Assembly: GCF_017808105.1 (NCBI RefSeq)
Contig: NZ_JADBHF010000004.1
Location: forward strand, 62,001 to 126,000
Length of the DNA stretch: 64,000 nucleotides
DNA from: Brevibacterium renqingii
Lineage (GTDB): Bacteria; Actinomycetota; Actinomycetes; Actinomycetales; Brevibacteriaceae
Reading direction: 5' to 3'
Of the stretch, positions 55,857-64,000 are shown piece after piece. The position numbers and the translations under genes were made by a program. The notes below the pieces were generated by a model, which worked only from the letters and a program-made list of their open reading frames with translations, had not been told where the DNA came from and searched no databases. Within the stretch, counting starts at the first letter, position 1. Every line of letters begins with the position of its first letter.

Positions 55857-55903
55857 GGTCATGTTCGGATACTTTATGGGCTGGAAAATATCCGAACATG
55901 ACC
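55857..55903. repeat. Large perfect inverted repeat (15-nt arms)
   Basis: GGTCATGTTCGGATA (55857-55871) is exactly complementary to 55889-55903, with a 17-nt A+T-rich loop. It lies beyond the guaB terminator and not next to any start codon. Its strand symmetry makes both strands read Met-Phe-Gly-Tyr-Phe. Possibly a protein site or a remnant of a mobile repeat. Confidence 0.75.
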
Positions 55904-55934
55904 ACTCGTTGCACCAGCACCCGCCGAAGACACG

Positions 55935-55976
55935 AAAAGGCCGCAGCCCCTGCACAACTCGGCAGAGACTGCGGCT
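55935..55976 (-). terminator. Rho-independent terminator of guaB
   Basis: On the minus strand, AGCCGCAG pairs with CTGCGGC(C) around a 22-nt partly paired loop, followed by CTTTTCG, about 30 nt after the guaB stop. Confidence 0.7.
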
Positions 55977-56006
55977 GACCCGCCCCTCACTTCGGAGCCT
56001 CAAGCC

Positions 56007-57566
<1,560 letters not shown>

Positions 57567-57723
57567 TCAATGGTATCGGAGTCGAATAGGCGACGGCTAT
57601 GGTTTCAAGCACCGAGCACTGTGAGACTGACTACACGGATCGGGACGCCGGCAACGGCTCGAACACGGGCCCCACGCCGGTCCCGCGGAACCCCACACGG
57701 ACCCGCGGAAACGCCAGCGTGCC

Positions 57724-58386
57724 TCAGCGCCCCTCCCCAACCGACCGTGCGAGGTCGAGCGTCGAGGCTTCGGAGTCGTCGAGGTGGATGCGCAGCAGGC
57801 CTTCGGCACCCTGCCGGTCGCCCGACTTCATCTTCTCGAGGATGTCACGGTGCGGGTTGGCCCAGTGCGAGTGGTACTTGCCGGGTTCGGGCGAGCGGGA
57901 GAACGTCGTCGACAGGCGGGCCATGAGGTTGAGGTAGAACTCGTCGAGCAGCGGGGAGCCGAGCAGTCCGACGATCGCCCGGTGGAAGGAGGCCGAATGC
58001 TCCTGCGCGTCGGTCCAGGACTCGTTCTTCGGTGCTGTCTCAGCCCGGACGACTGAGGCTTCGACGGCGGCCATCGCCTCGTCGGTGGCGTCCTGGGATT
58101 CCTGGACAGCGCGGATCTCGAAGACCCGGCGGGCGCGGTAGAGGTCCTTGAGCTCGTCGATGCCGAAGGTGCTGACGAAGAATCCGCGGTTGGGCTCCTG
58201 GGTCAGCAGTCCCGCGTGGCGCAGGAGGCTGAGCGATTCGCGTGCGGTGTTGCGCGAGACGTTGAATTCCTTGGCCAATGCACCATCGCGGACCGGGCTT
58301 CCGGCCGGGTACTCACCGGTGGTGATGCGGGTGCGGACAAGGGCGACGATGGCCTCTGAGGTGCATCCGGGGGCATGTGGACTCAT
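57724..58386 (-). CDS. GntR family regulator (FCD/FadR type)
   Basis: A 220-residue regulator. The N-terminal winged helix (ITTGEYPAGSPVRDGALAKEF, then SRNTARESLSLLRHAGLL, residues about 15-70) is followed by an all-helical FCD ligand domain: LYRARRVFEIRAVQ, FHRAIVGLLGSPLLDEFY and HRDILEKMKSGD, with Asp/His residues typical of its metal site. A TAGCCT -10 lies 6 nt before the ATG, suggesting a leaderless mRNA. The flanking genes (guaB, RluA type) offer no clear target. Confidence 0.88.
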   Translation of the reverse strand: MSPHAPGCTSEAIVALVRTRITTGEYPAGSPVRDGALAKEFNVSRNTARESLSLLRHAGLLTQEPNRGFFVSTFGIDELKDLYRARRVFEIRAVQESQDATDEAMAAVEASVVRAETAPKNESWTDAQEHSASFHRAIVGLLGSPLLDEFYLNLMARLSTTFSRSPEPGKYHSHWANPHRDILEKMKSGDRQGAEGLLRIHLDDSEASTLDLARSVGEGR

Positions 58387-58478
58387 GACACCAGGCTACC
58401 GTGTCCCCGTCGCAGGTGGGCGAACCTCGGCGCCGTGGGTGGGCGGACCTCGGCGTCGGACCGACCGAGCCCGATGGC

Positions 58479-59477
58479 TCAGGGCGCCGCGACAGCCGTC
58501 GGGTCGAGGTTCAGCTGTGTGGTGAACCGGCGCGGGTGCCCGGTCTGCGGATCGTCGAACGCGATCTCCGATGCCAGGAGTTGCAGAGGCGAGCTGAAGT
58601 CGTAGGGATCGGGTGCCAGATCGACCGGATACACCGGATCGCCGAGGATGGGCAGCCCGAGTGCGTTCATGTGCACTCGCAGCTGGTGGGTCTTGCCCGT
58701 GACCGGTTCGAGCTCGTATTCGGCGACCTCGACCGCGCCCCCTCGCCGAGGTGGACCTGCGTTGGCCTCGGAATGATCAGCTGGTGTGATCGTCCGGAGC
58801 AGCCGGATGCTGCTGGTCGCGTTCGGCTCACCATCGACTTCGAGGACCTGCCGGCCTCCGGCGGGCTTGACCAGCCGTGACTGCCGCACCAGCGGGAACT
58901 CCAGGCCCGAAGGCGGGACCGGGGCCAATGCCCGGTAGGTCTTCTTGACCAGTCTGTCCTGGAACAGGCGCTGGTAGCGGCCACGAGTCTCCGGTCTCTT
59001 CGACAGGATGAGGAGCCCTGCGGTGATCCGGTCGAGGCGGTGAATGGCCACGAGGTCCGGCAGATCGAGGTCGACGCGCAGGCGGGTGACGACGCATTCG
59101 CGGACGAACCGACCGTTGGGGGTGCTGGCGAGGAAGTGGGGCTTGTCGACGACGAGGAGGTCCTCGTCCTCGAACGCGATGCCGACTTCGAAGGGGATCC
59201 GCTCCTCAGTCGGCACCGGACGATGGAAGAAGTAGAACCCGCCGGGGATGACCGGATCCTCCCACGCCACCGCACGGCCCGCCTCGTCGCGCATGCCCCC
59301 TTCGGTCAGCAGGCCGCGGCGAGCGGCCGGACTCGCCTCGGGGAATTCGGATTCCAGCCAGGCCCCGATCGTCTCGGGCACTGGAAGGTGGCTCTTCGCG
59401 TGCGTGGCTTTCCCGCCCGGGGCGCGCAGCGCGGTCGCCGAGATGCCCTCTCGAGGTGGGAGCGGACTGCGTGGCAT
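58479..59477 (-). CDS. RluA family pseudouridine synthase
   Basis: A 332-residue RNA pseudouridine synthase. The catalytic motif reads AIHRLDRITAGLLIL (Asp about 153), preceded by LVVDKPHFLASTPNGRF and followed by KKTYRALAPV and ELEPVTGKTHQLRVHMNALGLPILGDPVYP. About 60 N-terminal residues have no S4 domain signature. A PPRRGG insertion (about 245) contains the recurring octamer. The RNA target (rRNA or tRNA) cannot be told. Confidence 0.9.
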   Translation of the reverse strand: MPRSPLPPREGISATALRAPGGKATHAKSHLPVPETIGAWLESEFPEASPAARRGLLTEGGMRDEAGRAVAWEDPVIPGGFYFFHRPVPTEERIPFEVGIAFEDEDLLVVDKPHFLASTPNGRFVRECVVTRLRVDLDLPDLVAIHRLDRITAGLLILSKRPETRGRYQRLFQDRLVKKTYRALAPVPPSGLEFPLVRQSRLVKPAGGRQVLEVDGEPNATSSIRLLRTITPADHSEANAGPPRRGGAVEVAEYELEPVTGKTHQLRVHMNALGLPILGDPVYPVDLAPDPYDFSSPLQLLASEIAFDDPQTGHPRRFTTQLNLDPTAVAAP

Positions 59478-59625
59478 CCCCTCAGTCTAGAGCCGAAGCC
59501 CGGACAGGCTGTTCAGGGCCGAAGCCCGGGCAGACTTCTCCCCGTCCGTGCAGAGGACCTCTCGACATGCGGGACATCCGCGGCCAAGAGGACTTCTCGA
59601 TCCGACTGGGCCTATGGTGGAAGGC

Positions 59626-60078
59626 ATGGACCACACCGAACTGACGGAGAAGTTTTTCAGCGAGAAGGTCGTCACTCCGGTCGTCCTCGGCATGTTCGCC
59701 GATGACGAATGGGACAGCATTGCGATGATCCGCGATCCCAAGGATGCACGACGGCTCACCGCAAGAATCGTCGTCTGCGGGGAGGCCGTCGAAGTCCTCC
59801 TCGACTATCCCGGAAGCACAGAGAGCCTCCTGCAGATGCAGCAGCGGCTCGTCGACGAGTTCACATCGTTCATCGAGGCGTCGGAGTTCGGCGCCCACCG
59901 AACCTCGGATTGGGAAGCCGGCGCCGTCTACGGAGGACTCTGGCCGTCTGCGATCAGCCGTCCTCCTCGGCCCGAGTTTCACGGTCCCGCGGACTGCACG
60001 CTGCGCCGGCTGCGGATCGGCGCCCGAGTCCTGCGGCTCGACCGGCGACGCTGCCTGTCGGCTCACCGCCGCGGCTGA
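59626..60078 (+). CDS. Hypothetical protein
   Basis: A 150-residue protein I do not recognise. The N-terminal 100 residues are acidic and alternate helix and strand (DHTELTEKFFSEKVVTPVVL, ARIVVCGEAVEVLLDYPG, LVDEFTSFIEASEF). The last 30 are basic (LRRLRIGARVLRLDRRR) and may be poorly ordered. The ATG at 59626 lies 7 nt after a TATGGT -10, a leaderless-type pattern; an ATG at 59614 would add four residues. It is flanked by the divergent RluA-type gene and the convergent acyl-CoA dehydrogenase. No function assigned. Confidence 0.65.
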   Translation: MDHTELTEKFFSEKVVTPVVLGMFADDEWDSIAMIRDPKDARRLTARIVVCGEAVEVLLDYPGSTESLLQMQQRLVDEFTSFIEASEFGAHRTSDWEAGAVYGGLWPSAISRPPRPEFHGPADCTLRRLRIGARVLRLDRRRCLSAHRRG

Positions 60079-60115
60079 GCCCGAGGTCGGACGAACTCCG
60101 CCGGATTCAGCCCCT

Positions 60116-61798
60116 TCAGGCCCGCGCGACGAGGAAATCGATGTCGACACCGGCCGGAAGAGCACCGTACTCCCGACCCCGGTCGGCCCCCAGACGGGCG
60201 GCGGCAAAGCTCGTGGCCACCTCGGCGGGGGCGGATTCGAAGAGGATCGCCGACTGCATGAGCAGCGCCATCTTCTCCACGAGCACTCGACCGCGGGCCT
60301 GAAGCGCGGCGAGCGCACTCGGATCGCCCCCGGACACGTCCTGGACCGCCGCCTGCAGTGAGCCGGCCAGGGATTCAAAGGCGGAGTCGAAGTCCGCGTG
60401 CCTGCCCAGACCGGTTTCGAGGAAGCCGAGGAACGATTTCGCCGTCCGCGGCTCGCGGGCCAGGGCGCGCAGCACGTCGAGGACGATGACATTGCCCGAG
60501 CCCTCCCATACGGCCATCACCGGCTGTTCGCGGTAACGCCTGGCCAGCGGGAAGGCCTCCGTATAGCCGTTGCCGCCGAGGCATTCGAGGGACTCATAGG
60601 CGTGTTCGGGCCCGCGTTTGCAGACCCAGTATTTGCCGACCGCCGTGGCCAGCCGACGGAAGTCCGCGGCATCGGAGCTGTCGTCGTCATAGGCAGCGGC
60701 CAGGTGCAGGGACGTATAGGTCGCGGCCTCGGACTCGAGCTGGAGGTCGGCGAGAACTGCGCGCATGAGCGGGGCGTCGATGAGCGTGGAGCCGAAGGCC
60801 GCTCGGGACCGGGTGTGCCAGGCGACCTCGGCGACGGACTGGCGCATGCCCGCCGCCGACCCGAGGACGCAGTCGAGCCGCGTCTGGGAGACCATCTCGA
60901 TGATCGTGCGCACTCCCCTGCCGGGCTCGCCGAGCAGCCAGCCGACCGTCGAATCGAACTCGACTTCGGAGGAGGCGTTGGATTTGTTGCCGAGTTTGTC
61001 CTTGAGCCGCTGGATGCGCACCGTGTTGAGCCCGCCCCCGGGCAGCACTCGGGGTACGACGAAGCAGCTGGGTCCCTCGTCGAGCTGGGCGATGACGAGG
61101 AAGGCATCGGACTGCGGGGCCGAACAGAACCATTTGTGGCCGGTGATGAGGTAGTGGTCGCCCGAGGGGACTGCGCGGGTGGTGTTCGCCCGGATGTCCG
61201 ATCCGCCCTGCTTCTCCGTCATCGCCATGCCGAAGGTCACTGCGGTCTTCTCCGCCGGATCGATGCGTCGCGGATCGTAGTCGCTCGCCGTGGCCTTCGG
61301 CAGCCAGAAGTCGGCGAGCTCCCGGTCCGCCCGCAGCGAGGGTACGACGGCGTGCGTCATCGACACCGGGCACGCATGACCGGGTTCGATCTGGGAGAAG
61401 AGCATGAACCGTGCGGCCCGGTCGACATTGGCTCCGGGACCGGGATTCGTCCAGGCGTGCGAGTGGGCCCCGCTGCGCAGCGACTCTCCGATGATCCGGT
61501 GGTAGGAGGGGTGGAATTCGATGTCGTCGATGCGGTTGCCCCACTCGTCGTGGGTGCGCAGCTGCGGACCGTGTTCGTTGGCCAGACGCGCGTCTTCGAT
61601 GAAGTCCGCGCTTCCCACCAGCGCTCCGATGCGTTCGAGTTCGCTCCGCGAAGCCTGCGCTCCGTAGCGGTCGAGCCCGTCGAGGAGCGCTGTGTTGAGG
61701 GTGAATTCGTTGACATCCCGCCGAGGCAGGGCCTGGTTGAACACCGTATGCGTGGTGTGCGGGGCGGCCGTTGGTGTGGCGAGGGCTTCGGCGGTCAT
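60116..61798 (-). CDS. AidB-like acyl-CoA dehydrogenase family protein
   Basis: A 560-residue flavoprotein of the AidB branch. It has the long N-terminal domain (FNQALPRRDVNEFTLNTALLDGL, HPSYHRIIG), the FAD-binding core GMAMTEKQGGSDIRANTT and HKWFCSAPQSDAFLV, and QTRLDCVLGSAAGMR. ECLGGNGYTEAFPLARRYREQPVMAVWEGSGNV is the C-terminal catalytic/FAD region (given in pieces: ECLGGNGYTE, VMAVWEGSGNV). E. coli AidB is part of the alkylation response, but many homologs act in acyl-CoA metabolism. Overlap with its TetR regulator (4 nt) and the divergent acyl-CoA synthetase favour the latter here. Confidence 0.88.
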   Translation of the reverse strand: MTAEALATPTAAPHTTHTVFNQALPRRDVNEFTLNTALLDGLDRYGAQASRSELERIGALVGSADFIEDARLANEHGPQLRTHDEWGNRIDDIEFHPSYHRIIGESLRSGAHSHAWTNPGPGANVDRAARFMLFSQIEPGHACPVSMTHAVVPSLRADRELADFWLPKATASDYDPRRIDPAEKTAVTFGMAMTEKQGGSDIRANTTRAVPSGDHYLITGHKWFCSAPQSDAFLVIAQLDEGPSCFVVPRVLPGGGLNTVRIQRLKDKLGNKSNASSEVEFDSTVGWLLGEPGRGVRTIIEMVSQTRLDCVLGSAAGMRQSVAEVAWHTRSRAAFGSTLIDAPLMRAVLADLQLESEAATYTSLHLAAAYDDDSSDAADFRRLATAVGKYWVCKRGPEHAYESLECLGGNGYTEAFPLARRYREQPVMAVWEGSGNVIVLDVLRALAREPRTAKSFLGFLETGLGRHADFDSAFESLAGSLQAAVQDVSGGDPSALAALQARGRVLVEKMALLMQSAILFESAPAEVATSFAAARLGADRGREYGALPAGVDIDFLVARA

Positions 61799-62478
61799 TT
61801 CTCTCCTAGAGGATCGGATCCCAGAGCGGATCGGGTGAAGGCGGACAGTGCGCTGATAAGTGCCTCGATCTCGTCGGGGCGCGGTGGCGGCGTGGTCGGG
61901 TCGAGGACGTCGACGAGGTTCTCCGCGATCCCGCCGACGATGAACCGGGCGGCCACCTCGGCGGGGACGGTGGAGACGTCCCGGGCCGCTCCTCCGGCGG
62001 CGGAGGGCGATTCGGCCCCGGCCCGAACGGGGTGCGAGTGGCCACTGGCCCGGTCGAGCCCCGCGGCGACGGACGCGACATAGCCGCGGCGCAGGATGAG
62101 ACGTTCGAGCTGGACCGCATCGGGGACCTCTTCGAACAGCAGTGCGTGGGCGAGCCTGCGGCCGGTCACGGCGCGGCGAACGAACACCTCGGCGACGGAC
62201 TCCGCAATCGCGGCGGCGGTGCTCGCCTGCGCGACGGCAGTCTCGATCACGGCGAGCTCGTGTCCGGAGGCGCGGGCGAACACGGCTCGCAGGAGCTCAT
62301 CGCGATTGGCGTAGTAGGTGTAGATGAGCCCGGTGCTGCATTCGGCTTCGCGGGCGACGGCGGCGACACTCGCGGCGGCGAACCCGCCTCGGGCGATGAC
62401 ATGGCGCGCGGCACTTTCGATGCTCAACCGCCGCTGCTGGGCATTGGCCCGCGTGCGGGCGGTGGGCCTGTACGCCAT
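61795..62478 (-). CDS. TetR family transcriptional regulator
   Basis: A 227-residue repressor with an N-terminal TetR helix-turn-helix (ARHVIARGGFAAASVAAVAREAECSTGLIYTYYANRDEL, residues about 22-62; quoted as ASVAAVAREAECSTGLIYTYY region) and a variable ligand domain with a Ser/Gly/Ala-rich loop. The ATG at 62478 has GAGGGGGAG upstream; a longer reading from 62553 would run through the operator. It is upstream of and overlaps the AidB-like gene, and is divergent from the acyl-CoA synthetase, with a palindrome between. Confidence 0.87.
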   Translation of the reverse strand: MAYRPTARTRANAQQRRLSIESAARHVIARGGFAAASVAAVAREAECSTGLIYTYYANRDELLRAVFARASGHELAVIETAVAQASTAAAIAESVAEVFVRRAVTGRRLAHALLFEEVPDAVQLERLILRRGYVASVAAGLDRASGHSHPVRAGAESPSAAGGAARDVSTVPAEVAARFIVGGIAENLVDVLDPTTPPPRPDEIEALISALSAFTRSALGSDPLGEK

Positions 62479-62520
62479 AGCTCCCCCTCCTCGGCGTCGG
62501 ATTTCACTTCCTTCAAGAAA

Positions 62521-62534
62521 TGAATCATGATTCA
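62521..62534. promoter_or_regulatory. TetR-type operator between the divergent acyl-CoA genes
   Basis: TGAATCA-TGATTCA, a perfect 14-nt palindrome, 43 nt from the TetR start and 38 nt from the acyl-CoA synthetase start. Well placed to control both directions. Confidence 0.7.
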
Positions 62535-62571
62535 ATTGTACTGAGTATGACACTCGTCACAAGGAGAAGCA

Positions 62572-64000
62572 ATGAAGCTTGGCATGATGCTCGATACGAC
62601 GGTTCTGCGCGACCCCGAGAAGGAGGCCCTCGTCTACGGGGACGAGCGCTTCACCTATGCGCAGCTGCGCAGCCGCGCGCTCAGGGCCGCCCGCGTGCTC
62701 GAGGACAACGGCATCGGCGCGGGAGATGTCGTGGGCATCATGACCTTCAATGTCCCCGGTTTCGTCTTCGCAGCCTTCGGCGCGTGGTACCTCGGCGCCA
62801 CTGTCGTGCCGGTCAACCACAAGATGCAGGCGCCGGAGGTCAGATACACGATCGAGCATTCCGGGGCCGGGCTCGGCATCGTCAGCGCCGAACTGGCCGA
62901 GACCGCCCGGTCCGGGGCCCCGGACATCACCTGGCTCGAGACCGAATCGGATGCGCCCGACAGCTTCGACGCTCAGCTCGCAGCCGCCGAGGAGACCGTG
63001 CCCGGCGACTTCACCGATGAGCAGGTGGCGCAGATCCTCTACACCTCGGGCACGACGAGCGCGCCGAAGGGCTGCGTGCACACCCACCGCAGCATCGCGC
63101 AGGTCGCCACGCTCATCAATCTGAATATGGGCTATCGCAGCGACGACCGCTACCTCGTGTGCATGCCGATCTGGCATTCGGCGCCGTTGAACATCAGCCT
63201 CATGCCGACGCTTCAGACCGGCGGCACCGTCGTCCTGCAGCGGTCCTATCACCCGGTGGACTCGATGGCGATCATCGCCGAGGAGAAGATCACGACCTTC
63301 TTCGGCCCGACCGTGGCCTATGTCGCCCCGATCATGACCGCAAAGAAGCTCGGCATCGACTTCGCCGACTATGACTTCTCGACCATCCGCTATTGGAACT
63401 ACGGCGGTTCGCCCATCGACCGCTCGACGGCGGCGATGCTCATCGAGACCTACGGAACGGACCAGTTCTACAACCTCTTCGGCATGAGCGAGATGGGTCC
63501 GACCGGCTGCCTGCTGCGCCCCGAGGACCAGCTGCGCAAGGCGGGCTCGGTCGGGCGGACCGCGATGCTCGGCAATGCGATGCGCGTGGTCAAGGCCGAC
63601 GGCACCGAGGCGGGCCCCGGAGAGTCCGGTGAGATCTGGTTCTCCGGTGACACCCGCATGCGCGAATACCTGGGCAGCCCCGAAGCGACCGCTGCGGCGT
63701 TCGAAGGAGAGTGGTACCGGACCGGCGATATCGCGAAACTCGATGAGGACGGCTATCTGTTCATCGTCGATCGGTCCAAGGACGTCATCATCGTCGGCGG
63801 TGAGAACGTCTACTCCCTCGAGGTCGAAGAGGCCATCATCGCCCATGAGCGGGTGGCCGATGTGGCCGTGGTGGCGAAACCGGACCCCGAGTGGGGCGAG
63901 CAGGTCGTCGCATTCATCACGACCACCGACGGTTCGGAATTCGATGTCGAGGAGCTGCGGGACTATCTGGCCGACAAGCTCGCCCGCTACAAGCTTCCGC
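62572..64000 (+). CDS. AMP-forming acyl-CoA synthetase (runs off the window end)
   Basis: Activates a carboxylic acid to its CoA thioester through an acyl-AMP. The 476 visible codons start at an ATG with AAGGAGA 5 nt upstream and include YTSGTTSAPKGCVHTH (AMP-binding P-loop, about 160), NLFGMSEMGPTG (A5), WYRTGDIAKLDEDGYLFIVDR (A7-A8) and KDVIIVGGENVYSLEVEE. The last visible residues (YLADKLARYKLP) approach the catalytic A10 lysine, so only about 30 residues are missing. Divergent from the TetR and AidB-like genes; probably one small fatty or short-chain acid degradation unit. Chain-length preference is unknown. Confidence 0.93.
   Translation, partial: MKLGMMLDTTVLRDPEKEALVYGDERFTYAQLRSRALRAARVLEDNGIGAGDVVGIMTFNVPGFVFAAFGAWYLGATVVPVNHKMQAPEVRYTIEHSGAGLGIVSAELAETARSGAPDITWLETESDAPDSFDAQLAAAEETVPGDFTDEQVAQILYTSGTTSAPKGCVHTHRSIAQVATLINLNMGYRSDDRYLVCMPIWHSAPLNISLMPTLQTGGTVVLQRSYHPVDSMAIIAEEKITTFFGPTVAYVAPIMTAKKLGIDFADYDFSTIRYWNYGGSPIDRSTAAMLIETYGTDQFYNLFGMSEMGPTGCLLRPEDQLRKAGSVGRTAMLGNAMRVVKADGTEAGPGESGEIWFSGDTRMREYLGSPEATAAAFEGEWYRTGDIAKLDEDGYLFIVDRSKDVIIVGGENVYSLEVEEAIIAHERVADVAVVAKPDPEWGEQVVAFITTTDGSEFDVEELRDYLADKLARYKLP

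Noticed and set aside
60116..61798. AidB as a DNA alkylation-repair gene
   Set aside because: The E. coli role is not supported by context here (TetR plus acyl-CoA synthetase), so I kept the family name only.

Overview
The window is a gene-dense chromosomal stretch (roughly 65% G+C by eye) from an actinomycete. Gene content and order (glmM/glmS/acpS, rplM-rpsI, guaB3, DUF3817, an ECF biotin transporter, desferrioxamine genes, DtxR-, BioQ- and LacI-type operators) fit a Brevibacterium-like member of the Micrococcales. That placement is inferred from gene content, not from rRNA, which is absent. I see no tRNA, rRNA, CRISPR array, prophage or insertion sequence. Nearly all genes are intact housekeeping or nutrient-acquisition genes.

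Layout. 1-5382: cell-wall precursor and cofactor genes on the minus strand (NAD(P)HX epimerase, an M20 amidohydrolase, acpS, glmS) facing away from coaA. 5578-10631: an ABC exporter, a BTAD (AfsR-like) regulator and a convergent FAD-linked oxidase broken by two frameshifts. 10853-13367: glmM and the rplM-rpsI ribosomal operon with a clear terminator. 13637-18429: two translationally coupled paralogous membrane proteins, each with a degenerate alkaline-phosphatase-like outer domain on a polytopic core. They are the least explained genes here and my main candidate for an undescribed system. 18721-22824: a sortase-anchored 5'-nucleotidase-like protein, truA and a LemA protein. 23031-26510: an MgtA-like mannosyltransferase, then the bioY-ecfA-ecfT biotin transporter under a BioQ-type operator.

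26577-30935: guaA, a DUF3817 protein, a SURF1-like protein and guaB3. 31028-34672: a LysR/LysE divergent pair and panB-panC. 35001-40009: nadA-nadB-nadC plus a cysteine desulfurase, an NAD synthesis operon that carries a likely Fe-S supplier for NadA and has a promoter overlapped by direct repeats. 40113-40910: two small membrane proteins. 41010-44477: thiM-thiE-thiD-tenA behind a TPP riboswitch. 44545-48924: a xylose/ribose-type ABC importer with its LacI regulator and operator. 49135-55555: a GNAT gene in a lower-G+C pocket, then a desferrioxamine-type siderophore operon (decarboxylase, N-hydroxylase, fused acetyltransferase/NIS synthetase) behind a DtxR-type iron box. 56007-60078: guaB, a GntR regulator, an RluA-type pseudouridine synthase and a hypothetical gene. 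60116-64000: an AidB-like acyl-CoA dehydrogenase with its TetR regulator, divergent from an acyl-CoA synthetase that runs off the window.

At many genes a TAnnnT -10 element lies 6-7 nt before the start codon, suggesting widespread leaderless transcription. The octamer CCTCGGCG (or its complement) recurs about once per 750 bp. Several large perfect inverted repeats sit in the gaps.
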